DNA from: DAIRDK01 sp035403225
GTDB lineage: Bacteria; Bacteroidota; Bacteroidia; Bacteroidales; FEN-979
Direction of reading: 5' to 3'
Assembly: GCA_035403225.1 (NCBI GenBank)
Contig: DAONET010000025.1
Span: 1 to 31,900, forward strand
Length of the DNA: 31,900 bases
Under the pieces are notes generated by a model that was not told the origin of the DNA, ran no database searches, and saw only the letters and a program-made list of their open reading frames with translations. Made by a program: the position numbers and the translations under genes. This document shows, piece after piece, positions 17,472-25,676 of the stretch (positions within the stretch are counted from its first letter, which is position 1; every line of letters begins with the position of its first letter).

Positions 17472-18449
17472 TCAGAAAGCCTCTTTCCCGTTGCCATTCC
17501 CGTTTTCACATTCGCTAACGGCTTCGTTGGTGGGGAAGAACTCCGAAAGACGGCGCATATAGGCCAATTCCTTCCATTTTTTACGTGCCTCTTCAGCCGG
17601 TACACCCCAGTATTTCTTGCCGCCTTCGAGTGACTTATCGACGCCCGACATGGCAAACACCACGGCTTTAGCTCCGATGACGAGGTCTTTGTTGACAGAG
17701 ACACGGGCCCAGAGGATCACATCGTCTTCGATGCGGGTCACCCCGGCGATAGCGCAATGAGCGCCGATCAGGCAGTGGTGGCCGATGGCCGTGTCGTGAC
17801 CTACCTGAACATGATTATCTATCTTGGTGCCTTTTCCTACTACCGTGTCGCCCGAAACGCCGCGGTCGACGGCACAGAGAGCGCCGATCTCCACGTCATC
17901 TTCAATGACGGTGCGGCCGCATGATTCGAGTTTCTTGTATCCTTCCGGACGGCGCTGGAAATAGTACGCATCGCCACCGATGACACTGCTTGACTGGATG
18001 ATGACATTGTCGCCGATGACCGTTCGGTCGTAGATGCTTACGTTGGGATGGATGATACATCCTTTGCCGATCTTGACGTAGTTGCCGATGAACACACCGG
18101 GTTGGATCACCGTACCCTCACCGATCTCGGCAGTCGGGCTGATCATGGCCACCGCCGGTTGGAACGGCATGAAATGACGGGCCAGCACGACATAATCATC
18201 GAACGGATGATCGGAAAAGATCAGTGTTTTCCCTTGCGGACACTCCACCTCTTTATTGATGATGATGGTGGTGGCGGCAGAATTCAACGCTTTATCGTAA
18301 TATTTGGGATGATCAACGAAGGTGATGTCGCCGGGAGTCACCATGTGGATTTCATTGATGCCAAGGATGGGGGAACCGGGGTCCCCGTGAAAACGTGCAT
18401 TCAGGATGCCGGCAATGGATTGAAGGGTCTGGGGAACAGTAAATTTCAT
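17472..18449 (-). CDS. LpxD-like acyltransferase, second copy
   Basis: 325 residues. An N-terminal uridine-binding-like domain (about 1-100) precedes a left-handed beta-helix of hexapeptide repeats (IGNYVKIGKG, VSIYDRTVIGDNVI, VGKGTKIDNHVQVGHD). The presumed catalytic His is His218 in HVQVGHD. In place of the GADGFGF loop of true LpxD it has GGDAYYFQRR. The C-terminus is long and ends in a polar tail (ENGNGNGKEAF). A second LpxD-like gene after efp is common in Bacteroidota and is often annotated as UDP-3-O-acylglucosamine N-acyltransferase, but the changed loop suggests another acyl chain or nucleotide-sugar. It starts 40 bases after efp. Confidence 0.85.
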   Translation of the reverse strand: MKFTVPQTLQSIAGILNARFHGDPGSPILGINEIHMVTPGDITFVDHPKYYDKALNSAATTIIINKEVECPQGKTLIFSDHPFDDYVVLARHFMPFQPAVAMISPTAEIGEGTVIQPGVFIGNYVKIGKGCIIHPNVSIYDRTVIGDNVIIQSSSVIGGDAYYFQRRPEGYKKLESCGRTVIEDDVEIGALCAVDRGVSGDTVVGKGTKIDNHVQVGHDTAIGHHCLIGAHCAIAGVTRIEDDVILWARVSVNKDLVIGAKAVVFAMSGVDKSLEGGKKYWGVPAEEARKKWKELAYMRRLSEFFPTNEAVSECENGNGNGKEAF

Positions 18450-18489
18450 TGAGGGGTGCTTTTTTTACGGTTTGTGGTGGGCGTCAGCT

Positions 18490-18907
18490 CTATGCTTTCA
18501 CGCGTTCATAATACTCGGAAGTGCGGGTGTCGACGCGGATGTTCTCGCCGGTCTCAATAAAGAGAGGAATCTTTACATGAGCGCCTGTCTCCACGGTGCT
18601 GTCCTTCAGGGTATTGGTGGCCGTATTTCCCTTCAGACCCGGTTCNNNNNNNNNNNNNNNNNNNNNNNNNNNNNNNNNNNNNNNNNNNNNNNNNNNNNNN
18701 NNNNNNNNNNNNNNNNNNNNNNNNNNNNNNNNNNNNNNNNNNNNNAAACGTGTTCGCGATCACACGACCCGTCTTGAGATTCTTCAGTTTGGTGCGGATA
18801 AATGCGGGACCTTTTCCCGGTTTGACATGTTGAAATTCGACGACGGTATACAGATCATTATTGTAATTGATCACTAAACCGTTTCTGATATCTGCAGTTG
18901 TTGCCAT
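18490..18907 (-). CDS. efp: Elongation factor P (interrupted by a gap)
   Basis: EF-P helps ribosomes through runs of proline. The first 54 residues (MATTADIRNGLVINYNNDLY...) and the last 51 are present: EPGLKGNTATNTLKDSTVET, VKIPLFIETGENIRVDTRT, ending SEYYERVKA and TAG at 18490-18492. The lysine that is modified in many EF-P proteins lies in VKPGKGPAF (Lys32). Full EF-P is about 188 residues, so roughly 83 residues (about 250 bases) are missing at 18646-18745, whose 100 N cannot be the true size; the two parts are also out of frame as drawn. A good Bacteroidota promoter lies just upstream. Confidence 0.93.
18646..18745. other. Scaffold gap (100 N) inside efp
   Basis: Exactly 100 N. From the normal EF-P length, the real missing piece is about 250 bases. 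Confidence 0.98.
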
Positions 18908-18948
18908 AAGTATTCTGCCTTCTGAAATGATGTTGATTAAAATGTGTG

Positions 18949-18981
18949 CAAAAATAGCTAATTTTCCGGAGATAACAACAA
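18949..18981 (-). promoter_or_regulatory. Strong Bacteroidota-type promoter for efp
   Basis: Minus strand: TTGTTG (18981-18976), 19 bases, then TATTTTTG (18956-18949). Both elements and the spacing match the consensus TTTG/TTG-N19-TAnnTTTG. The predicted start of transcription is near 18943, with a leader of about 36 bases before the ATG at 18907. It is the best promoter seen in the window and separates efp and lpxD2 from the upstream lipid A genes. Confidence 0.65.
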
Positions 18982-19000
18982 GCCACCCAGTCTCTTTTAT

Positions 19001-19624
19001 CTACGAATGAAATTCCTCAATACATAAGACGGCGTTACAAAACTCAGTCTCTGACTGCTGTAGGTTGGAACAGACGATGACTGTTTTTCCGTTGGTATTT
19101 TCCGTCACCAGCTGCTGGTACCAGGCGATGCCTTCCCGGTCGAGGTTGGTGGCAGGCTCGTCGAGCAGCAGGAGCGGGGTGTCGCACAACAGGGCGCAGG
19201 CCAGCCGTACCCGCTGTTTCATGCCGGACGAAAATTCCCGGAGAGGACGGTGACGGTCTTCCCCGGCCTGCAAGAGGTCGATGATGCGGGGGATGGTATA
19301 TCCGCCGGCCATCTTTTTCAGGGAGAAATGAAAAGTAAGCATCTCTTCCAGGGTGAATTCCTCGATGAGCTCCTGGTAGGGGGCAGCCACCGACAGGTGC
19401 CGGAAGATCGTGTTGCCGGAGATCTCGTTGCCCCGGTGGACATACGTGACCTTGCCTGCCGACGGGAGGAAATTTCCTGCGATCACTTGCAGTAGCGTGG
19501 ATTTGCCGGATCCGTTGCGGCCGGTGATTGCCGTGGCAGATCCGCTTTCAAAAATATAATTCAGCTTGTTAAAGACCCAGCCGGAAGAGAATTTCTTCCC
19601 GGTATTTTCGAGCCGGACCTCCAT
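19001..19624 (-). CDS. ABC transporter ATP-binding protein
   Basis: 207 residues, a single ATPase domain without membrane segments. Walker A is GRNGSGKST at 35-43, the signature FSSGMKQR near 130, Walker B with the catalytic acidic residue is LLLLDEPATNLDR near 150, and an H-loop position near the end is occupied by S in VIVCSNLQ instead of the usual His. The ATG follows the lpxA TAG directly, with no space, so it is co-translated with the lipid A genes. No permease gene is adjacent. It may work with a permease coded elsewhere, or have a non-transport role; the H-loop change, if real, would weaken hydrolysis. Confidence 0.85.
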   Translation of the reverse strand: MEVRLENTGKKFSSGWVFNKLNYIFESGSATAITGRNGSGKSTLLQVIAGNFLPSAGKVTYVHRGNEISGNTIFRHLSVAAPYQELIEEFTLEEMLTFHFSLKKMAGGYTIPRIIDLLQAGEDRHRPLREFSSGMKQRVRLACALLCDTPLLLLDEPATNLDREGIAWYQQLVTENTNGKTVIVCSNLQQSETEFCNAVLCIEEFHS

Positions 19625-20167
19625 CTATTTTTCCTTGAGTTTGGAATAGCCTTTCATGATCCCGCGCGAGGAGTTGCTGATGAACGACAGGATCTCGTCG
19701 CGTTCGGGGGTGGCGGGCATGTCGGCCTCGATGATCTCGGTGGCCTGCGACACGTTATACCCTCTCAGATAGATGGTGCGGTAAATCTCCTGGATGTTGG
19801 TGATCTGTTCGGAGGTGAAACCCCGGCGGCGAAGGCCGATGGAGTTAACCCCTACATAGGATAACGGCTCACGGGCGGCTTTGGAGTANNNNNNNNNNNN
19901 NNNNNNNNNNNNNNNNNNNNNNNNNNNNNNNNNNNNNNNNNNNNNNNNNNNNNNNNNNNNNNNNNNNNNNNNNNNNNNNNNNNNNNNNGATCCGGGAAAG
20001 ATCCGGCAGTTTTTGCCGATGCGGGCGCCTTCCATGATCGTCACGTTCGAGCCGATCCAGGTGCCTTCTTCAATGACAACGTTTTTATCGATGGTGACAA
20101 AAGGTTCGATCACCACGTTCGGGGCCACCCTGGCCTGCGGATTGACATATGCAAGAGGTTGATTCAT
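19625..20167 (-). CDS. lpxA: UDP-N-acetylglucosamine acyltransferase LpxA (interrupted by a gap)
   Basis: LpxA puts the first acyl chain on UDP-GlcNAc, the start of lipid A synthesis. The N-terminus is a hexapeptide-repeat beta-helix (PNVVIEPFVTIDKNVVIEEGTWIGSN as successive rungs) and ends at the gap 19889-19988. The C-terminus has SYVGVNSIGLRRRGFTSEQI, the helical tail typical of LpxA. About 147 residues are visible of roughly 260, so about 345 bases are missing and the gap is larger than drawn; the two sides share a frame only by chance. The catalytic His region is in the lost part. The gene starts 7 bases after lpxC/fabZ. Confidence 0.9.
   Translation of the reverse strand: MNQPLAYVNPQARVAPNVVIEPFVTIDKNVVIEEGTWIGSNVTIMEGARIGKNCRIFPGXXXXXXXXXXXXXXXXXXXXXXXXXXXXXXXXXXYSKAAREPLSYVGVNSIGLRRRGFTSEQITNIQEIYRTIYLRGYNVSQATEIIEADMPATPERDEILSFISNSSRGIMKGYSKLKEK
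19889..19988. other. Scaffold gap (100 N) inside lpxA
   Basis: Exactly 100 N, a placeholder. Normal LpxA length would need about 345 bases here. Confidence 0.98.
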
Positions 20168-20174
20168 ACGGATG

Positions 20175-21566
20175 TTATTTTCTTTGGATCTGTGCCATCA
20201 TGTCTGCTTCCATCACCACCTTCTGCCCGACATAAGCGATGCCCTTCATGGAGATCAGGCCGCGGCGGATCGGGGAGGTGAGCTGGTTGTAAAAAATAAC
20301 GGTGTCGCCCGGGACGACTTTGTTACGGAATTTGACGTTTTCGATTTTCAGGAAATAGGTGGTGTAATTCTGGGGGTCACTCACCGAATTCAGGGCCAGG
20401 ATGCCACCCGTCTGCGCCATGGCTTCGATCTGAAGCACGCCCGGCATCACCGGTTCTTCGGGGAAATGGCCGACGAAGAACCCTTCGTTCATGGTTACGT
20501 TTTTCAACCCGACCACATAATCCGGCCCCATCTCAAGGATCCGGTCGATCAGCAGGAACGGCGGACGGTGGGGAAGGATCTTCATGATCTGGTTGATGTT
20601 GTATAACGGTGTTTTATTCAGATCGAAGGTGTGAATGGCTTCCGTCTTCCGTAACTTCTTGATCTGGGCTTTTAACAGCTTGGCAAACTGAACGTTGGAG
20701 AAATGACCCGGACGCGTTGCGATAATGTGCGCCTTGATGGGCATCCCCACCAGGGCCATGTCGCCGATGACGTCAAGAAGCTTGTGACGGGCCGGCTCAT
20801 TCGGGTAATGCAACTCCAGGTTGTTCAGGATCCCTTCGCGTAACACTTCTACCTTGGGCTTGTTAAAGATCTTCGCCAGGTGATCAAGCTCCACCTGCGA
20901 CACCAGCCGGTTGACGAAGACAATAGCGTTGTTGAGATCGCCGCCTTTGATCAGGTTGTTGTTTAACAGGAACTCCAGCTCATGCAGGAACACGAAGGTC
21001 CGGCACGAAGAGATCTCGTTGGCAAAGTTGCTGATGTTATCCAGCGTGGCGTTCTGCGAAGGAAGGACTTTCGACTCATAATCGATCATCACCGAAACAC
21101 GGAATTCTTTGGAAGGGATGGCGATGATTTCTACTTTCTTCTCGGGATTGGTGTAAGTGAGATTGCTGCGCAGCTCGTAGTATTTTTTCAGGGCTTTCTG
21201 CTCCACAATACCGGCTTCCAGCAATTTTTCAACATAGATGCGAGCGCTGCCGTCAAGGATAGGCGTCTCCGACTGGTCCATCTCGACCAGCACGTTATCG
21301 ATTTCCAGTCCGGCGAGGGCAGCCAATACGTGTTCGATAGTGTCGACACGTACCCCTTCGTGCTCGATGCTGGTCCCGCGCGAGGTGTCAACGACATGGT
21401 CCACATCGGCATCCACCAGTATATCGGAAGTAAGATCTACTCTCTTGAATTTGTACCCGTAATTCTCCGGGGCAGGTTTGAAAGTCAGGTTTACAGTATT
21501 CCCGGTATGTAATCCTATACCCGAGATGGTAACAGCATTCTTAATGGTCTTTTGTTTCTCACTCAT
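20175..21566 (-). CDS. lpxC/fabZ: Bifunctional LpxC deacetylase / FabZ dehydratase
   Basis: 463 residues, a fusion usual in Bacteroidota. Residues 1 to about 305 are the zinc deacetylase LpxC, which commits the pathway to lipid A: RVDTIEHVLAAL holds zinc ligand His79, PARHKLLDVIGDMAL holds the other His/Asp pair, and ATRPGHFSNVQFAKLL has the catalytic His. Residues about 318-463 are FabZ, 3-hydroxyacyl-ACP dehydratase, with ILPHRPPFLLIDRI and GHFPEEPVMPGVLQIEAMAQ (catalytic His and Glu). Fusion places the enzyme that uses hydroxyacyl-ACP for fatty acids beside the step that commits it to lipid A. It overlaps the end of lpxD by 8 bases. Confidence 0.97.
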   Translation of the reverse strand: MSEKQKTIKNAVTISGIGLHTGNTVNLTFKPAPENYGYKFKRVDLTSDILVDADVDHVVDTSRGTSIEHEGVRVDTIEHVLAALAGLEIDNVLVEMDQSETPILDGSARIYVEKLLEAGIVEQKALKKYYELRSNLTYTNPEKKVEIIAIPSKEFRVSVMIDYESKVLPSQNATLDNISNFANEISSCRTFVFLHELEFLLNNNLIKGGDLNNAIVFVNRLVSQVELDHLAKIFNKPKVEVLREGILNNLELHYPNEPARHKLLDVIGDMALVGMPIKAHIIATRPGHFSNVQFAKLLKAQIKKLRKTEAIHTFDLNKTPLYNINQIMKILPHRPPFLLIDRILEMGPDYVVGLKNVTMNEGFFVGHFPEEPVMPGVLQIEAMAQTGGILALNSVSDPQNYTTYFLKIENVKFRNKVVPGDTVIFYNQLTSPIRRGLISMKGIAYVGQKVVMEADMMAQIQRK

Positions 21567-22605
21567 GATCCTGATTCTGATTCTTATTTCTCAATAGTAA
21601 TTCTATTTTGTTTATTCTTTTAACGATATCATCGAAGTTACGCCAGTGGATGAAGTTACGGCGCGCCTTGGAGGCATCGATAGCGGGAGAGCCTGCGATC
21701 ATCGTATGATCCTTCACCTGCCCTTCCACTCCCGACTGGGCGCCGATCATCACGTGGTCGCCGATCCTGATGTGGCCGACAATGCCTACCTGTCCGCCGA
21801 ACATGCAGTTCTTCCCGATCTTCGTGGACCCGGAGATGCCTGTCTGGGCGGCGATGACGGTGTTTTCACCGATCTCGACGTTGTGTGCGACCTGGATGAG
21901 GTTGTCGAGCTTCACGCCGCGACGGATGATGGTGGATCCCATCGTGGCGCGGTCGATGGTGGTGTTCGAGCCCACTTCCACCCGGTCTTCCAGCACGACA
22001 TTACCGACTTGCGGAACCTTGCGGAAATCCTGATCTGTTTGCGGGGCAAAGCCGAATCCGTCGGCGCCGATCACCACCCCGCCATGAAGGGTACATTCGT
22101 TCCCGATCACACAGTCGCGGTAGATCTTGACTCCCGGAAACAGGATGCAGTCGTCGCCGATTGTCACCCGGTCGCCGATATACACTTGCGGATAGATCTG
22201 TACGTTCTTCCCGATCTTCACCTGCTCGCCGATGAAGGCAAAATCGCCGATGTACGCATCCGGCCCGACCGTGGCGGTGGGGTCGATGGAAGCGCGGGAG
22301 GAGATGCCTCTCTTGCGCGCCTTCATGCTGTCGTACATCTCCAGCAGCTTCGTAAACGACGTGTACGGGTCGTCTACCCTGATCAGGGTGGACTCAACGG
22401 GATGCGTGGCGACGAAATCCGTGCGCACCACGACGATCGACGCGTGGGTGGTGTATATGTAAGGAGTGTATTTCGGATTGGCAAGAAAGGTTATCGTTCC
22501 GGGAACGCCTTCTTCGATCTTGGCCAGGTTGTTGACCATGGCTTCCGGGTTCCCTTCAACGGTACCACCCAGAAGCGCCGCGATCTGCTGCGCAGAAAAT
22601 TCCAT
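21559..22605 (-). CDS. lpxD: UDP-3-O-acylglucosamine N-acyltransferase LpxD
   Basis: 348 residues. It adds the second acyl chain in lipid A synthesis. The N-terminal uridine-binding domain (MEFSAQQIAALLGGTVEGNP) is followed by a hexapeptide-repeat beta-helix (IGDFAFIGEQVKIGKNVQIY), the GADGFGF loop at 180-186 and the catalytic His241 in LDNLIQVAHNVEIG. Length and order are as in the family, so this is the genuine LpxD compared with the second copy near 17.5 kb. A possible promoter with TAACTTGC is at 22643-22650. First gene of the lpxD-lpxC/fabZ-lpxA-ABC run. Confidence 0.95.
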   Translation of the reverse strand: MEFSAQQIAALLGGTVEGNPEAMVNNLAKIEEGVPGTITFLANPKYTPYIYTTHASIVVVRTDFVATHPVESTLIRVDDPYTSFTKLLEMYDSMKARKRGISSRASIDPTATVGPDAYIGDFAFIGEQVKIGKNVQIYPQVYIGDRVTIGDDCILFPGVKIYRDCVIGNECTLHGGVVIGADGFGFAPQTDQDFRKVPQVGNVVLEDRVEVGSNTTIDRATMGSTIIRRGVKLDNLIQVAHNVEIGENTVIAAQTGISGSTKIGKNCMFGGQVGIVGHIRIGDHVMIGAQSGVEGQVKDHTMIAGSPAIDASKARRNFIHWRNFDDIVKRINKIELLLRNKNQNQDHE

Positions 22606-22642
22606 TCTTCGAACCTTTTTAGAGATTATGTGAAAAAACGGC

Positions 22643-22650
22643 GCAAGTTA
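22643..22650 (-). promoter_or_regulatory. Possible -7 element for the lipid A operon
   Basis: Minus-strand TAACTTGC resembles TAnnTTTG with one mismatch, with a TTG 21 bases upstream. It lies 38 bases before the lpxD ATG, in the 129-base space after the HD gene. Confidence 0.3.
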
Positions 22651-22734
22651 CCACTTTTTTTCAAAAATGTCCAATTCAAGGGCGGGTAGTCTTGCACCGG
22701 AAGGCAAGGTTACAGCCCCGGGATAGAACGTGTA

Positions 22735-23985
22735 TCAATGCATTACGGTCACTACTTTCGGATAACACAGGATATATTTGCTGACGGGCGACGACAGGAC
22801 AGGGATGTTCAGCTGTCCCGAAGTGTCGGTGACATCCAGCAACCGGTTGTCGCGTAACAGAATCCGGATGCGGTCATGACGGGGATCGTAGGCGTTGTTC
22901 GTGACCTGGTCGGCGATGACAAAATATTCGGTTTCACCGGGACCCAACGCCAGTTTCTTTTCCGTCTCGCGGGTGATTTTCTCGATATACTCCGGATCGA
23001 ACGGTTCATTCTGCATCTCGACCCTGAACAGCCGGCGCCCGATGAGGTTCGAACAGAGAACCGAAAGAACGGGGTCGGGGGCATCCATCCACGCTTTGAT
23101 CGATGCGATGATGTCTTCGTCATCAAGCTTGGCGAAGTCGACCAGACAGCTGGCGCTGCAAGGGCCCTCGTGCGCATGTCTCTTCTCCAAAAAGGTCCGC
23201 AGGGCAGGCGTCGCGAAGAGATCCACGCCGCTCCCGGCCAGGAACGTGGCCCTCCGCAGGATGCTGGTGAGCATGCGGTCGGCCGACAACACGGTCTTGT
23301 GAAGATACACCTGCCAGTACATCAGGCGCCGCGCCATGATGAATTTTTCGATGGAATAGATCCCCTTCGCTTCCACTACCAACTCATCACCCACCACGTT
23401 CAGCATGTTAATGATGCGGTCGGTGTTGATCATCCCTTCCACCACGCCGGTGAAAAAGCTGTCGCGCGAAAGATAATCCAGCCGGTCCATGTCGAGCTGG
23501 CTCGAGACCAACTGATGCAGAAAACGCTTCGGATACCGGTCTTTGGAGATGGCGATGGCCGTGTCGAGACATCCCGAAAACTGCCGGCTCATCTCTTCCA
23601 TGAACAACAACGAAAGCTGCTCGTGGGTGAGACCGGGGATGATGGACTGCTCCAGCGTGTGCGAAAAAGGCCCGTGCCCGATGTCATGCAGCAGGATCGC
23701 CCTCGTCACCCCGTCCTCTTCATCGGGGGTGATGTCGATGCCTTTGGCCCTCAGCAACTGGATCGTCTGCTTCATCAGGTACATACACCCCAGCGCATGC
23801 TGAAACCTCGAATGAGTGGCCGAAGGATACACGTAATAAGTCAGACCGAGCTGCTTGATGCGCCGGAGCCGCTGAAACCAGGGGTGCTCGATCAGGTCGA
23901 AGATGGTTTCGTCGGGGATCGTGATAAACCCGTATACCGGGTCGTTGATGTTCTTGCGTTTGTTTCTTCCGGCGGGAACTACCAT
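22735..23985 (-). CDS. HD-domain phosphohydrolase (SAMHD1/dGTPase-like)
   Basis: 416 residues. The metal site is set by H58-type THSRFQHALG (about 57-66), LLHDIGHGPFSHTLE with the HD pair at 100-101, and the later DRLDYLSRDSFFTG Asp near residue 170. The MVVPAGRNKRKNINDPVYGFI start and the PWFQRLRRIKQLG stretch are typical of this Bacteroidota group, related to dNTP triphosphohydrolases of the SAMHD1 type. Predicted to be cytoplasmic and to cleave a nucleotide; the substrate is not known here. It sits head-to-head with porX and before the lipid A genes, an arrangement that I recall from many Bacteroidota genomes. Confidence 0.9.
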   Translation of the reverse strand: MVVPAGRNKRKNINDPVYGFITIPDETIFDLIEHPWFQRLRRIKQLGLTYYVYPSATHSRFQHALGCMYLMKQTIQLLRAKGIDITPDEEDGVTRAILLHDIGHGPFSHTLEQSIIPGLTHEQLSLLFMEEMSRQFSGCLDTAIAISKDRYPKRFLHQLVSSQLDMDRLDYLSRDSFFTGVVEGMINTDRIINMLNVVGDELVVEAKGIYSIEKFIMARRLMYWQVYLHKTVLSADRMLTSILRRATFLAGSGVDLFATPALRTFLEKRHAHEGPCSASCLVDFAKLDDEDIIASIKAWMDAPDPVLSVLCSNLIGRRLFRVEMQNEPFDPEYIEKITRETEKKLALGPGETEYFVIADQVTNNAYDPRHDRIRILLRDNRLLDVTDTSGQLNIPVLSSPVSKYILCYPKVVTVMH

Positions 23986-24013
23986 GAGCGAATGATTGAA
24001 TACATAACCGTTG

Positions 24014-24021
24014 TACCTTTG
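24014..24021 (+). promoter_or_regulatory. -7 element for porX-tsaE
   Basis: TACCTTTG matches TAnnTTTG in the space between the divergent HD gene and porX. It would give a leader of about 75 bases to the ATG at 24104. No good -33 element was found. Confidence 0.4.
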
Positions 24022-24103
24022 TTAAAAGATGATAAAAAGGGGGGAGACAAACAATAAAACAGCCTGGAATCCTTTTTATAAAGGTACAAAGTTAATGAGA
24101 AGT

Positions 24104-25657
24104 ATGGATAAGATAAACATTTTGTGGGTAGATGATGAGATCGATCTGCTGAAACCGCATATCATTTTTCTGAAAGAGAAAGGATACCAGGTACAAACGG
24201 CCAACAATGGCCACGACGCGCTGGACCTGCTGAAAAATACCGATTTCGATATTGTGTTTCTCGATGAACAGATGCCGGGTCTCTCCGGTATTGAGACATT
24301 GACGCTGATCAAAAATGATTTCCCGGGCCTCCCCGTCGTGATGATCACCAAAAGTGAAGAAGAAACCATCATGGAGGATGCCATCGGATCGAATATCTCC
24401 GATTACCTCATCAAACCTGTCAATCCGAACCAGATTCTGCTTTGTCTGAAGAAAAACCTGGAAAATAAAAAGATCATCAGCGAAAAAACATCCTTCCAGT
24501 ATCAGCAGGAATTTCGCAACATCGGGATGGAGATCAGTAATCGTCTCAACCATGACGAGTGGGTTGATGTATATAAAAAGATCGTCGGATGGGAACTGAA
24601 ACTTGAGAAATCCGACGATGAAGGGATGAACCAGGTATTGCGGATGCAAAAAGACGAGGCCAACCAGGTCTTTTGCAAATTCATCGAACGGAATTACGTC
24701 GGCTGGCTCAACGGAAGCGTCAAAGAACGCCCCGTGCAGTCGCATAACCTCATCAAGGAAAAGGTCTTTCCCCTCCTGCAGGATGAACGCCCCCTCTTTG
24801 TCATCCTCATCGACAACCTGCGGTTTGATCAATGGAAAGTGCTGCAGCCGGTGTTGGAAGAGAGCTTCCGGGTCGACCGCGAAGATCTCTATTATTCCAT
24901 CCTTCCTACCACCACCCAATATGCGCGTAATTCCCTGTTTGCCGGGTTACTGCCTACCGAAATCGGGAAGAAGTACCCGAAATACTGGGTCAACGAAGAT
25001 GAAGACGGGGCCAAAAACAATTTTGAGTCGGAACTGCTGGGCGAACTGCTGAAACGCTACGGCCGTGATACCCGCTATTCATACTATAAAGTGCTGAACA
25101 TGAATTACGGCAAAAAGCTGGTGGAACTGATGCCGAACCTCATGGTCAATAAACTGAACTTTATCGTGTATAACTTCGTGGATATGCTGTCGCACGCCCG
25201 CACCGAGATGGACATCATCCGTGAACTGGCCGACGACGAAAGAGCCTACCGCTCTCTGACACGCTCGTGGTTCATGCATTCCCCGCTGTACGATATCTTC
25301 CGGTTCCTGGCCGAAAAAGACGTAAACATCGTCATCACCTCCGACCACGGCTCCATCCGCGTCGATAACCCCGTGAAGATCCTGGGTGACCGCGAGACCA
25401 ACACCAATCTGCGTTATAAAACCGGGAAGGCACTGAAAGTAGAGAAGAACGAAATCTTTGAGGTGCGCAACCCGGCCGATGTCTTCCTGCCGAGAGCCAA
25501 TGTCAGCTCGACCTATGTCTTCTGCCGCAACAGCGACTTCTTCGCCTACCCGAATAACTACAACTATTACGTCAATTATTACCGCAGCACCTTCCAGCAT
25601 GGCGGCATATCCATGGAAGAGGTGCTGGTGCCGTTCATTGTCTTACGAAAGAAATAA
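24104..25657 (+). CDS. porX: PorX: response regulator with PglZ domain
   Basis: About 517 residues from the ATG at 24104, which gives MDKINILWVDDEIDLLKPHI, the expected start of PorX; an ATG at 24095 and an open frame back to 24029 would add a non-family extension. An N-terminal receiver domain (1-120) has Asp54 in VFLDEQMPG as the phosphoacceptor, DD at 10-11 and Lys in DYLIKPV. The linker is helical. From about residue 245 a PglZ/alkaline-phosphatase-like domain shows LIDNLRFDQWK, TTTQYARNSLF and SDHGS, likely metal-binding. PorX with the sensor PorY controls the type IX secretion genes in Porphyromonas, and PorX has a zinc-dependent phosphodiesterase activity. No PorY gene is near. Confidence 0.92.
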   Translation: MDKINILWVDDEIDLLKPHIIFLKEKGYQVQTANNGHDALDLLKNTDFDIVFLDEQMPGLSGIETLTLIKNDFPGLPVVMITKSEEETIMEDAIGSNISDYLIKPVNPNQILLCLKKNLENKKIISEKTSFQYQQEFRNIGMEISNRLNHDEWVDVYKKIVGWELKLEKSDDEGMNQVLRMQKDEANQVFCKFIERNYVGWLNGSVKERPVQSHNLIKEKVFPLLQDERPLFVILIDNLRFDQWKVLQPVLEESFRVDREDLYYSILPTTTQYARNSLFAGLLPTEIGKKYPKYWVNEDEDGAKNNFESELLGELLKRYGRDTRYSYYKVLNMNYGKKLVELMPNLMVNKLNFIVYNFVDMLSHARTEMDIIRELADDERAYRSLTRSWFMHSPLYDIFRFLAEKDVNIVITSDHGSIRVDNPVKILGDRETNTNLRYKTGKALKVEKNEIFEVRNPADVFLPRANVSSTYVFCRNSDFFAYPNNYNYYVNYYRSTFQHGGISMEEVLVPFIVLRKK

Positions 25658-25676
25658 CCGGCCGTGAAGGAATGAT

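Noticed and set aside
22691..22708. Short inverted repeat CTTGC/GCAAG downstream of the HD gene
   Set aside because: Only a 5-bp stem and no run of T, too weak for a terminator.
22876..24057. 393-codon open frame opposite to the HD-domain gene
   Set aside because: It has no recognisable domain and mirrors a well-supported gene; long antisense frames are expected in GC-rich coding DNA.
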